Shown one piece after another: positions 18,563-27,523 of a stretch of DNA of 64,000 nt. Below the pieces are notes generated by a model. It was given only the letters and a program-made list of their open reading frames with translations. It was not told the DNA's origin and ran no database searches. Positions within the stretch are counted from its first letter, which is position 1. The number at the start of each line of letters is the position of its first letter. Source of the DNA: Halanaerobium saccharolyticum (lineage in GTDB: Bacteria; Bacillota; Halanaerobiia; Halanaerobiales; Halanaerobiaceae); NCBI RefSeq assembly GCF_004362045.1, contig NZ_SNWX01000011.1, forward strand, positions 1 to 64,000, given 5' to 3'. Made by a program: the position numbers and the translations under genes.

Positions 18563-19024
18563 TTAAATTTCAAAAGTTAAATTAGCTCGTGCTACTAAAC
18601 TGTAGTCAATTGTTATTTCTTCTTCATTTTTCAAGTTTAAAATTATTTTTTCTTTTTCAAAATTCTTTAAGGTTCCTACAAATTCTTTTTGGCCGTTAAT
18701 TTTCTTAAAAGTTTTAACTGCAATCAATTCTCCCTTAAAACGTTCAAAATCTTCTTCTGTTTTAAGTGGTCTTTCCAGGCCGGGAGAAGAAACTTCAAGA
18801 ATATAGCTTTTATCTATCGGATCTTCTTCATCCAGAATAAGGCTCAAAGCCCGGCTTACTTTTTCACATTCCTCTATAGTTAGATCTCCATCTTTGTTTT
18901 CTAAAAAAATACGTAAGACCCAATCACTACCTTCTTTTAAGAATTCAACATCAATTAAACTTAAATCTTCACTATGGGCAATAGGAAGCACAAAATCTGT
19001 TACTGTATCAGCAACTTTTCCCAA
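18563..19024 (-). CDS. rimP: Ribosome maturation factor RimP
   Basis: RimP is needed for 30S maturation. The protein shows the family features VEFLKEGSDWVLRIFLEN, the LTIEECEKVSRALS helix and the YILEVSSPGLERPLKTEEDF motif, then a C-terminal Sm-like domain. The open frame starts at a GTG (19033), but the TTG at 19024 has GGGGTG at better spacing and gives the usual N-terminus. It is the first gene of rimP-nusA-ylxR-infB-rbfA and is preceded by a promoter and a terminator-like hairpin. Confidence 0.94.
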   Translation of the reverse strand: MGKVADTVTDFVLPIAHSEDLSLIDVEFLKEGSDWVLRIFLENKDGDLTIEECEKVSRALSLILDEEDPIDKSYILEVSSPGLERPLKTEEDFERFKGELIAVKTFKKINGQKEFVGTLKNFEKEKIILNLKNEEEITIDYSLVARANLTFEI

Positions 19025-19087
19025 ATAAAACACCCCACTTTCTTAAATATTTAATTTTATTAGATAAAATTTTACTTAAACTATAAT

Positions 19088-19113
19088 AAAAGAGTGGGAA
19101 GACATCCCCACTC
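19088..19113 (-). terminator. Leader terminator upstream of rimP-nusA
   Basis: A 7-bp perfect stem (GAGTGGG/CCCACTC) with an 8-base loop is followed on the minus strand by TTTTATTATAG. It lies between a good sigma-A promoter (19156-19184) and the rimP start. It is therefore in the leader of the nusA operon and not simply at the end of polC. This geometry is that of an attenuator. Confidence 0.6.
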
Positions 19114-19155
19114 CTAAAATCAACATTAGTATATATCAAAACTCTTTCCTTTATA

Positions 19156-19184
19156 ATTCTATCACAGCTTATTTAGACTTGCAA
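19156..19184 (-). promoter_or_regulatory. Sigma-A promoter for rimP-nusA-infB
   Basis: On the minus strand TTGCAA and TAGAAT are separated by exactly 17 bases, and TG lies one base before the -10 (extended -10). The start site would be near 19149, leaving a leader of about 125 bases before rimP. Confidence 0.65.
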
Positions 19185-19201
19185 GTTTTTTAACGGTTAA
19201 C

Positions 19202-19287
19202 GGTACCGGGTACTTGGAAAATGCTGGATTAATAAATAAAGTTAAAATGAATATTTAATTCCCAGAATTTTCCAAGTACCCGGTACC
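19202..19287. repeat. 86-bp element with 21-bp perfect inverted repeats
   Basis: Arms 19202-19222 and 19267-19287 are exact reverse complements: GGTACCGGGTACTTGGAAAA followed by T, and its mirror. They enclose a 44-base AT-rich centre that starts with GCTGG and ends with CCCAGA. It begins 13 bases past the polC stop codon. The arms are GC-richer than the surroundings, and no U-tract directly follows. It may be a MITE/REP-like element or a strong RNA hairpin protecting the polC 3' end. Confidence 0.75.
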
Positions 19288-19299
19288 AGCATCTCGAAT

Positions 19300-22200
19300 C
19301 TAAAACAGAGATAGTTGATTTCTCTCCGGCATTCCAGCCAGAGAACCGTGTTCTCTTAAGATCTCAATAACTGTAGAAGTAAGTGAAGTTCTATTTGATA
19401 ATTCCTCAATTGAGGTGAAATCAGATTTTTGTCTTTCGCTAACCACACTTTCGGCAGCACTACCTCCCAATCCCTGCAGACTGATTAGAGGTGCTAAAAG
19501 TTTATTATCATCTTTTTTAATAAATCGATTGGTCTCAGATTCATATATATCAACCGGTAGAAACTCAATCCCTCTCATCATTGCTTCCAGTACAATCCGC
19601 AGAACAGTTAGGGTTCCACTTTCTTTTGCTGTCATCTCATTTCCTAAAGCTTCCAGTTCTTCTATTTTATTAATCACTGTCTGTCTGCCATTACAGGCCA
19701 GCTGAGCATCGAAATCACCAGCTTTAATGGAAAAATAGGTGGTATAAAAGGCAGCAGGATGATGAACTTTAAAATAAGCAATTCGATAAGCCATAGTTAC
19801 ATAGGCTGCAGCATGTGCTTTGGGAAACATATATTTAATCTTCTTACAGGAATCAATATACCAGTCCGGCACATTATTTCCGCGCATTGCCTGTTCTTCT
19901 TCCTCAGTTAAACCTTTACCTTTACGAACATGCTCCATAATCCAGAAAGCTGTTGAGGATTCAACCCCGCGCTGTAAGAGATAGTTCATAATATCATCAC
20001 GAACAGAAATAACTTCGGCCAGCTCTGCTTTACCATCTCTAATCAAATTCTGAGCATTGTTCAGCCAGACATCTGTCCCGTGAGATAGTCCACTAATTCG
20101 AACCAGTTCAGCAAAAGTGGTTGGCCTGGTATCTCTGAGCATCTGCTGCACAAATGATGTTCCAAACTCAGGAATTCCGAGAGTTCCAATATCGGTTCCC
20201 AGTAAATCTGGATCAACATTCAGATTTTCCGTCCCCGAAAAAATACTCATTGTATCCGGGTCATCCAGAGGAATATCTTTGGGTTCAATGCCTGTCATAT
20301 CCTGCAGCAGTCTAAGTGAAGTGGGATCATCATGCCCCAGTAAATCAAGTTTTAAAATCCTACCACTGATCGAATGATAATCAAAGTGGGTTGTTCTGAT
20401 ATCTGTATCCTGATCATTGGCTGGATGCTGAATTGGACTAAAATCAAAGATACTGTTAGCTTTTGGTACAATCATCAAACCACCCGGGTGCTGTCCTGTT
20501 GTTCTGCGTACACCTGTACAGCCAGCTACCAGACGGTCAATTTCTGCCCTCTTAACTTCCATTCCTTTATCATCAAGATAATTTTTGACAAAACCAAAAG
20601 CAGTCCGGTCTGCGATTGTAGAAATGGTACCCGCTTTATAGACATAATCTCTACCAAAAAATTCTTCCGTATATTTATGAATCTTACTTTGATATTCACC
20701 GGAAAAGTTTAAATCTATATCCGGTACTTTATCTCCCTTAAAACCCATAAAGACTTCAAAAGGTATATCAAATCCGTCTTTGATGTATTCACAACCACAG
20801 TGTGGACAGACTTTATCTGGTAAATCTACCCCGGTTCCAATTGAACCATCAGTAATAAACTCATGTTTAGAACATTCAGGACAGCGGTAATGAGGAGGTA
20901 ATGGATTAACCTCTGTGATTTCAGTCATTGTAGCTACAAAGGAAGAACCAACTGAGCCTCTGGAACCAACAAGATAACCATCTTCCAGGGATTTTTTTAC
21001 CAGTTTATGAGCTATTAAATAGATAACAGCAAATCCGTTTTCAATAATTGAAGATAATTCTTTTTCCAGTCTGTCTATTACCAGCTGTGGCAGTTTTTCT
21101 CCATAAAACTGATGGGCTCTCTCATAGGACATTTTACGTATTTCTGCTTCTGCTCCTTCAATTTCTGGAGTAAATAGGCCATCCGGAATCGGCTTTATTT
21201 TATCAATCTGTGCTGCTATCTTATTTGGATTATCTACTACAATTTCCTTTGCAGTTTCCACACCAAAATAAGCAAATTCCTCCAGCATTTCCTCTGTAGT
21301 TCTATAATAAATAGGTGGCTGCTGATCGGCATCCTTAAAACCCTGACCGGTCTGTAAAATTTCTCTAAAGATACTGTCTTTAGGATCTAAAAAATGAGCA
21401 TCTGTTGTAGCTACCACGGGTTTACCCAGCTCCTGACCAAGCTGATAAATCTTTTTGTTAATTTCTTTTAAATCTTCTTTAGAATTAACCTTATCTGGAA
21501 TTAAGAATTGATTATTACCTAGAGGCTGTAATTCAAGATAATCATAGAGCTTTGCTATTTTTTTGATCTCGCTCCGAGGCTTGTTGTTAACAAAAGCCTT
21601 ATAAATCTGACCCGCCTCACAGGCTGAACCAATAATCAAACCTTCGCGGTGCTGCAGGAGTACACTTTTTAAAATTCTGGGTTTTTTATAAAAATTATTT
21701 AAATGTGAGATAGAAATCAATTTATAAAGGTTTTTTAAACCTTTTTTGTTTTTTGCCAGTATCACAGCGTGGAATGGTCTTAAATCTTTCCAGTCAATTT
21801 TGGAAGTATAGCTATTAATTTGATTTAAATTCTGACAGCCATCTTCTTTAATAATCTCAAGCAAATTTGTCAGAACTTCTGCAGTTGCAGCTGCATCATC
21901 TAAAGCTCTGTGGTGATTTTCTAGATCAACACCAAAATATTTTGCCAGAGTGTTTAACTTATGATTTTTACTATCTTTAACTACAGCCCGGGAAAGCCCC
22001 AGAGTGTCCAGAACAGTATAATCATCTTTTTCTATTTTTAAATTTTCAAGTGCAGTTCTAATAAAACCGTAATCAAAATCAGCATTATGAGCCACCAGGA
22101 CTCCCTCACCTGCAAAATCAATAAAATCATTTATTACTGTTTCCAGGGGAGGAGCATCCCTGACCATCCGATCATTAATACCAGTAATTTCAGTAATTTT

Positions 22201-23511
22201 AGCCGGTATCTGTACTCCAGGATTAATAAATGATTTAAATTCATCAATTTTTTCTCCATCTTTAAATTTAACGGCACCGATTTCAATTATTTCATGCTGA
22301 GATGGATTTAAACCAGTAGTCTCCAGATCAAATATCACAAATTCTGTTTGATCTAAATTTTCCGGATAAGGGTTATGGATTATTGGTTCACCATCATCAA
22401 CTAAATAAGCTTCAACTCCATAGATGATCTGAACTCCATGTTTCTCGCCAGCAGCATAGGCATCAGGAAATGCCTGAACAACACCGTGATCAGTGATTGC
22501 GATTGCCTTATGGCCCCATTCTCCAGCTCTTTTAACTACATCTTTTACATTGATGATCGAATCCATGGCACTCATCTGAGTATGCAGGTGTAGTTCCACT
22601 CTTTTTTCTTCTGCCTTATCCTGACGGCTTTCTTTTGCTAAGGGAATTAAATCATTAAAGATAATACCCCATTCTTTACTATAGGGATCAAAAGCAACTT
22701 TACCTCTGATTTTTAGATGCTGACCCTTATTTAAGCTGTCAAGAAAATCATCTTTTTCATCACAGAAAGTTTTTGCAGAAATTGAACTCTCATAATCAGT
22801 AATCTTCAAGATATATAGATAACTGCCCTTGCGGGTCTGACGAACATCAATATCAAATAAATCAGCCTCTACAATTACTGAAGGGATTTCCATATCCAGA
22901 TCTATAAGATCATGAGTTTTTTTGCCCCTTATCACTCGCCCATAACGGTCTTTATTCATTGTCCTCTTCTTTTTAGAGGACTTAGAGCCTCCATTTGAAT
23001 AATTTTGAGAAGGCGGAGCAGTTCTTTCGGAACGCTGTTTGAATTTGCTGGGATCTGATTTTTCTTCGATCTCAGGCAAAAAGTCTCCATTATGGACACT
23101 AACTTTTTTTATCTGTTTTAAATATTTACCAGTATTGTTTTTTAGAAAATCAATTACTTTTGGCTGGGCCAGGTTTTTCTGGGCCATCTTTGTTTCAACT
23201 TTTATTTTTAACTCCTGATTTTCTAAAAACAGCTGAGCTCTTTTCAGCCAGTTATTACTGAAAGAAAAATATACCTCAAAATCTTTAATTATCTGAGGCC
23301 AGATTAAAAATAATTCCTCTTTCGGGCTTAGATCAGAAATTATTTGTAATTGATAAGAACTTAAATCAAAGTTAATTTTCTTTTGAATTTCAGCTTTGAC
23401 TGCCGATGAATCAGAATTATCTGTAATACAATAGAGAGTCCTTTTTTCCTGATCACAAATTAAATATTTATATAGATTTTTACTTTCTCTTAAGGTAATT
23501 GCTTTTGTCAT
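19300..23511 (-). CDS. polC: DNA polymerase III alpha subunit, PolC type
   Basis: This is the replicative polymerase of low-GC Gram-positives. The 1403-aa protein has a variable N-terminal domain, an OB fold near residues 210-295 and a PHP domain (ELHLHTQMSAMDS, ITDHGV). A DnaQ-like proofreading exonuclease is inserted at about 390-560 (FDLETTGL, HNADFDYGF, HRALDDAAAT). A zinc-binding cysteine set follows (CPECSKHE and CPHCGCEYIKDG), then the C-family polymerase core with catalytic PDIDLNFSGEYQ and GRRTTGQHPGGLMIVP-like palm elements (here VRRTTGQHPGG). The start has AGGAG six bases upstream. It lies downstream of proS. Confidence 0.98.
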   Translation of the reverse strand: MTKAITLRESKNLYKYLICDQEKRTLYCITDNSDSSAVKAEIQKKINFDLSSYQLQIISDLSPKEELFLIWPQIIKDFEVYFSFSNNWLKRAQLFLENQELKIKVETKMAQKNLAQPKVIDFLKNNTGKYLKQIKKVSVHNGDFLPEIEEKSDPSKFKQRSERTAPPSQNYSNGGSKSSKKKRTMNKDRYGRVIRGKKTHDLIDLDMEIPSVIVEADLFDIDVRQTRKGSYLYILKITDYESSISAKTFCDEKDDFLDSLNKGQHLKIRGKVAFDPYSKEWGIIFNDLIPLAKESRQDKAEEKRVELHLHTQMSAMDSIINVKDVVKRAGEWGHKAIAITDHGVVQAFPDAYAAGEKHGVQIIYGVEAYLVDDGEPIIHNPYPENLDQTEFVIFDLETTGLNPSQHEIIEIGAVKFKDGEKIDEFKSFINPGVQIPAKITEITGINDRMVRDAPPLETVINDFIDFAGEGVLVAHNADFDYGFIRTALENLKIEKDDYTVLDTLGLSRAVVKDSKNHKLNTLAKYFGVDLENHHRALDDAAATAEVLTNLLEIIKEDGCQNLNQINSYTSKIDWKDLRPFHAVILAKNKKGLKNLYKLISISHLNNFYKKPRILKSVLLQHREGLIIGSACEAGQIYKAFVNNKPRSEIKKIAKLYDYLELQPLGNNQFLIPDKVNSKEDLKEINKKIYQLGQELGKPVVATTDAHFLDPKDSIFREILQTGQGFKDADQQPPIYYRTTEEMLEEFAYFGVETAKEIVVDNPNKIAAQIDKIKPIPDGLFTPEIEGAEAEIRKMSYERAHQFYGEKLPQLVIDRLEKELSSIIENGFAVIYLIAHKLVKKSLEDGYLVGSRGSVGSSFVATMTEITEVNPLPPHYRCPECSKHEFITDGSIGTGVDLPDKVCPHCGCEYIKDGFDIPFEVFMGFKGDKVPDIDLNFSGEYQSKIHKYTEEFFGRDYVYKAGTISTIADRTAFGFVKNYLDDKGMEVKRAEIDRLVAGCTGVRRTTGQHPGGLMIVPKANSIFDFSPIQHPANDQDTDIRTTHFDYHSISGRILKLDLLGHDDPTSLRLLQDMTGIEPKDIPLDDPDTMSIFSGTENLNVDPDLLGTDIGTLGIPEFGTSFVQQMLRDTRPTTFAELVRISGLSHGTDVWLNNAQNLIRDGKAELAEVISVRDDIMNYLLQRGVESSTAFWIMEHVRKGKGLTEEEEQAMRGNNVPDWYIDSCKKIKYMFPKAHAAAYVTMAYRIAYFKVHHPAAFYTTYFSIKAGDFDAQLACNGRQTVINKIEELEALGNEMTAKESGTLTVLRIVLEAMMRGIEFLPVDIYESETNRFIKKDDNKLLAPLISLQGLGGSAAESVVSERQKSDFTSIEELSNRTSLTSTVIEILREHGSLAGMPERNQLSLF

Positions 23512-23542
23512 TAAATACTCCTTCCAGATGAAAAAATAGAAC

Positions 23543-25249
23543 TTAAGAGATTTCTGTAAATAGCTCTTTTACTTTCGGCCGCAGATTATCCAGTTCAATT
23601 TCCATTTTTTTGTTATTTTCTCTAATCATTGCTTCCACAACTCCATTTTCAAGAGAGCGTGAACCAATTGTTAAGCGCAGGGGCACTCCAATTAATTCGG
23701 AATCATTAAACTTTACACCTGCTCTTTCTTTACGATCATCTATTAAAACTTCCCAGCCCTCTGCTTTTAAATTCTGATAGATTTCTTCGGATTTTTTCTG
23801 AACTGAATCATCATTACCTAATGGAAGAATAATAATCTGATAGGGAGCAATAGCTTGAGGCCACTTAATTCCATACTGATCATTATTCTGCTCAATTGCT
23901 GCAGCAACCAGACGGGTAATCCCTATCCCATAACTTCCCATTACTATTGGCTGAGCTTTTCCGTTTTCATCCAGATAATTTGCTCCCATGTTTTCACTGT
24001 ATTTAGTTCCCAGCTTGAAAATATGACCAACTTCAATTCCCTCTTTGATATTTAATTTACCCTGATCACATTTGGGGCATCTTTCTCCACCTCTAACCGA
24101 ACGAAGATCAGTAAAAGCTTCGACCTCAAAATCTCTGCCGCTCTTTACATTTTTAAGATGATAATCTTTTTCATTAGCCCCAACAATGGCTCCCGACATA
24201 TTTTTAAGTCTCTGATCTGCAATTATCCGGACATCATCTAGATCAACTGGACCAATAAAACCAGGTACACTGTTGAAAAGCTCTACAAATTCTTTATCTT
24301 CTGCAGCCCGCAGCTCATTTGCCTGCAGATAATTAGTTAATTTGATTTCATTTAGTTCATCTTCACCAGAAACTAAAGCTAATACTGCTTCTCCATCAGC
24401 TACTACTGCTACTGCTTTCATCATTTTAGCAGCTGGAACTTCCAGATATTCTTCCAGTTCACTGATTGTTTTAATTTCTGGAGTATGTATTTTTTCAGCT
24501 TCTGCCTCCACTTCAAAGTCGATTTCGGTCTTTTGGGAAGTAGCTCTCTCAACATTTGCTGCATAATCACAGTGACTGCAGAAAGCAATTTCATCTTCAC
24601 CTGAATCAGCAAGCACCATAAATTCGTGTGAGTCTTTTCCACCCATAGCACCTGTATCTGCTTCAACTGCAACAGCTTCTAGACCGCATTCTGCAAAGAT
24701 TCTCTCATAAGCATCATACATAGCCTGATAACTTTTATCCAGCCCCTCATAATCAATATCAAGGCTGTAGGCATCTTTCATAATAAATTCCCGGCCCCTC
24801 ATTACACCAAAACGGGGTCTGATTTCATCTCTAACCTTGGTCTGAATTTGATATAAATTTAATGGTAAATCTTTATATGAACGAACTTCATCTTTAACTA
24901 GATCAGTTACAACTTCCTCATGAGTGGGACCCAGACAGTATTCGCGTGCCTTACGGTCATTAAATTTAATCATTAAAGGACCAAATTTATCCCATCTTTT
25001 GGAGTCCTTCCAGATTTTAGAAGTCTGCATAATCGGCAGCAGAAGTTCCTGTGCTTCACTGTTATCCATATGTTTTCTGCATATTTTTTCAATCTTTTTA
25101 ATGACTCTATAACCTAAGGGAAGATAAGAATAAATACCTGAAGAATGTTTTCTCATCATTCCTGCCCTCAGCATCAGTTTATGGCTGACTACATCAGCTT
25201 CAGCTGGGTCTTCTTTTAAAGTTGGTAAGTATAATTTTGACATGCGCAT
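23543..25249 (-). CDS. proS: Prolyl-tRNA synthetase, bacterial type
   Basis: This enzyme charges tRNA-Pro. It shows class II motif 2 (TKVRDEIRPRFGVMRGREFIMKDAYS region), motif 3 (GSYGIGITRLVAAAIEQ) and an inserted YbaK-like editing domain at about residues 235-385 that clears Ala-tRNA-Pro. A C-terminal anticodon-binding domain starts near IAPYQIIILPLG. The open frame begins at a GTG (25261) that overlaps the Shine-Dalgarno AGGAG. The ATG at 25249 is therefore used. Confidence 0.97.
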   Translation of the reverse strand: MRMSKLYLPTLKEDPAEADVVSHKLMLRAGMMRKHSSGIYSYLPLGYRVIKKIEKICRKHMDNSEAQELLLPIMQTSKIWKDSKRWDKFGPLMIKFNDRKAREYCLGPTHEEVVTDLVKDEVRSYKDLPLNLYQIQTKVRDEIRPRFGVMRGREFIMKDAYSLDIDYEGLDKSYQAMYDAYERIFAECGLEAVAVEADTGAMGGKDSHEFMVLADSGEDEIAFCSHCDYAANVERATSQKTEIDFEVEAEAEKIHTPEIKTISELEEYLEVPAAKMMKAVAVVADGEAVLALVSGEDELNEIKLTNYLQANELRAAEDKEFVELFNSVPGFIGPVDLDDVRIIADQRLKNMSGAIVGANEKDYHLKNVKSGRDFEVEAFTDLRSVRGGERCPKCDQGKLNIKEGIEVGHIFKLGTKYSENMGANYLDENGKAQPIVMGSYGIGITRLVAAAIEQNNDQYGIKWPQAIAPYQIIILPLGNDDSVQKKSEEIYQNLKAEGWEVLIDDRKERAGVKFNDSELIGVPLRLTIGSRSLENGVVEAMIRENNKKMEIELDNLRPKVKELFTEIS

Positions 25250-25320
25250 CTTATAAATCACTCCTATTTCTAATCTTTAAAAATTATTATAATTTTATGC
25301 TCAACCATCTTATTCAAAAA

Positions 25321-26373
25321 TTAAAGTTTATTTATTTCTTTCATTAATTCCTCTAAAAGCTGGTCCTCTTCTACTTTTTTGATGATTTCTCCGGATTTAA
25401 AAATTAAACCAGATTCGACTCCTCCTGCAACACCAATATCAGCTTCTTTAGCTTCTCCCGGACCATTAACTGCACAGCCCATTACAGCTACAGTAATCTC
25501 CTTATCAATTTTCATTATCTCTTTTTCTATTTTTTCTGCTAAAGCAATTAAATCAATATTGGTTCGACCGCAGGTGGGACAGGAAATAATCTCAACTCCC
25601 TTTTTTCTGATTTCCAGAGACTTTAAAATCTGCCAGCCTACCCGGACCTCTTCCACTGGATCACCAGTTAAAGAAACCCTCAGAGTATCACCCAGTCCCT
25701 GAGTTAAAAGTGAAGAAATACCGGCAGCAGATTTAATTGTTCCCCTCCAGGGAGTTCCAGATTCAGTAATCCCAATATGGAAAGGATAATCAACCCTTTC
25801 TGCCATTAATTTATAGGCTTTCAGGGTGGTAGAGATCTGACTTGATTTAAGAGAAATCACAATCTGTCTAAAATCATTTTCTTCTAAAACCCTGACATTT
25901 CTGAGTGCACTTTCTACCATTGCTTCTGCTGTTGGCCCTCCATATTTTTTTATTAATTCTGCCTCAATGGAACCAGAATTACTGCCAACTCTGATTGGAA
26001 TATCATTTTCTTTACAGGCTAAAGCAACTTCCTTGACTCTCTGATCACTACCGATATTTCCAGGGTTAATTCTTAAAGCATCAACACCATTTTCAACTGC
26101 CATTAAAGCCAGCTGATAATCAAAATGAATATCCGCTACCAGAGGAATTTTAATTTTCTGCTTAATTTCTGATAGAGCTCGAGCTGCATTTTTATCAGGA
26201 ACTGCAACTCTAATTATCTCACAGCCTACTGCTTCCAGTGCTTTGATCTGCTTAACAGTAGCTTCTACATTTTCAGTTTTAGTATTACACATTGACTGCA
26301 CAGAAACCGGAGCATCTCCTCCTACAGGCTGTTCAGCAAAATTAACAATTTTTGATTTTCTTCTATTATACAT
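25321..26373 (-). CDS. ispG: 4-hydroxy-3-methylbut-2-en-1-yl diphosphate synthase
   Basis: IspG (GcpE) is the [4Fe-4S] enzyme that makes HMBPP in the MEP isoprenoid pathway. It has the TIM-barrel start VSVQSMCNTKTENVEAT, the LRINPGNIG motif and cluster cysteines in SCPTCGRTNID and MGCAVNGPGEA. At 350 aa it is the short bacterial form without the insert of plants and Chlamydia. Together with dxr just upstream it gives two MEP steps in one neighbourhood. Confidence 0.97.
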   Translation of the reverse strand: MYNRRKSKIVNFAEQPVGGDAPVSVQSMCNTKTENVEATVKQIKALEAVGCEIIRVAVPDKNAARALSEIKQKIKIPLVADIHFDYQLALMAVENGVDALRINPGNIGSDQRVKEVALACKENDIPIRVGSNSGSIEAELIKKYGGPTAEAMVESALRNVRVLEENDFRQIVISLKSSQISTTLKAYKLMAERVDYPFHIGITESGTPWRGTIKSAAGISSLLTQGLGDTLRVSLTGDPVEEVRVGWQILKSLEIRKKGVEIISCPTCGRTNIDLIALAEKIEKEIMKIDKEITVAVMGCAVNGPGEAKEADIGVAGGVESGLIFKSGEIIKKVEEDQLLEELMKEINKL

Positions 26374-26449
26374 AATTCACCTCTGTAGATTATTACTAGT
26401 CAAAATAATTCACTATTGCATGTAAATATCTTTTTGAATCCCCTAATTA

Positions 26450-27523
26450 TCAAAAGAAAGTCCGCATTAGATCATTATAAATAATGAAGATCATAAGAAT
26501 CATTAGCAGAGCAAAACCGATTAGGTGGACATAACTTTCTTTGCGTGGATCTACAGGCTTACCTCTAATTATTTCTATAAAAATAAATAATATTCTTCCT
26601 CCATCTAATGCTGGGAAGGGAAACAAATTGATAATCCCTAAATTAATGCTAATAATGGCGGTCCAACTTAAAACATTCAAAAGACCTCTTCTAGCTGCCT
26701 GGCCGATAATTGAAGCAATCATAATTGGTCCACCAATATCTTCGGCAGAACTCTCCCTAAACATCTGTACAAAACCCATAATCGTCATCTTAAAAACCTG
26801 ATAAGTCTGCTGCAGCCCCATAGTTATTGAATTGCCAATAGAGAGATTCTCTCTAACTAACTGAGGATAAACACCGATTACACCCTGGTTGCTTTCTTCA
26901 CTCAACACAGGAGTTAAACTAATTGTATTTATTTCTTCATTCCGCTGATAGCGAATCGTTATTTTCTGATTGGCATTATTTCTGATTAACTCAGACATTT
27001 CCTGCCAGCTGCTAATTTCCTGGCCATTTATTGCCAGGATGCGGTCATTAGCTTTTAGACCAGCTTCGGCAGCTGGTTGTTCGGGTATAACTCTACCTAA
27101 AATAGCTTTTTCTGTGGTAGAAGTTGGTACACCAAAGATAGCAAAAGTCAGAATGAAAATTAAAGCAGCAAGTAAAAAGTTCATAATTGGTCCCATAAAA
27201 ATCACTGCAAGACGCTTAAAAGCTGGTTTTTGTGTAAAAAGACGGCCATTTTCTTTTGCCTGATCATAAATTTTTCTTTCTTCTTCCGGCATTGACTCAT
27301 CAGCAGGAAACTCTCCCACCATATTGCAAAAACCGCCAAGTGGAATTGCTCTAATGGAATATACTGTTTCTCCCACTTTTTTAGAAAGTAATTTTGGACC
27401 AAAACCTAATGCAAATTCAGAGACCATTATATCAGATTTTTTTGCTGTAATATAATGACCAAACTCGTGTATAAAAACTAAAATACCCAGTACAACAATA
27501 AAAGAAACAATAGTTAAAACCAT
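26450..27523 (-). CDS. rseP: RIP metalloprotease RseP/RasP
   Basis: This site-2 protease cuts membrane-spanning anti-sigma factors and leftover signal peptides within the membrane. The zinc motif HEFGHY lies in the first transmembrane helix (residues 19-24). The second metal motif NLFPFPALDGGRI is near 292. A single PDZ domain (about 130-205) sits between them. The 357-aa protein has four predicted membrane spans. The end of dxr overlaps its start by ten bases. Confidence 0.95.
   Translation of the reverse strand: MVLTIVSFIVVLGILVFIHEFGHYITAKKSDIMVSEFALGFGPKLLSKKVGETVYSIRAIPLGGFCNMVGEFPADESMPEEERKIYDQAKENGRLFTQKPAFKRLAVIFMGPIMNFLLAALIFILTFAIFGVPTSTTEKAILGRVIPEQPAAEAGLKANDRILAINGQEISSWQEMSELIRNNANQKITIRYQRNEEINTISLTPVLSEESNQGVIGVYPQLVRENLSIGNSITMGLQQTYQVFKMTIMGFVQMFRESSAEDIGGPIMIASIIGQAARRGLLNVLSWTAIISINLGIINLFPFPALDGGRILFIFIEIIRGKPVDPRKESYVHLIGFALLMILMIFIIYNDLMRTFF

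Noticed and set aside
19190..19208. BirA-like half sites (GTTAAC) near the rimP promoter
   Set aside because: Only one half site is present, with no partner at the expected spacing, and the gene context is not biotin-related.
25262..25320. Promoter for proS in the ispG-proS gap
   Set aside because: TTGAAT and TATAAT occur, but 20 bases apart. This is not convincing in such AT-rich sequence.
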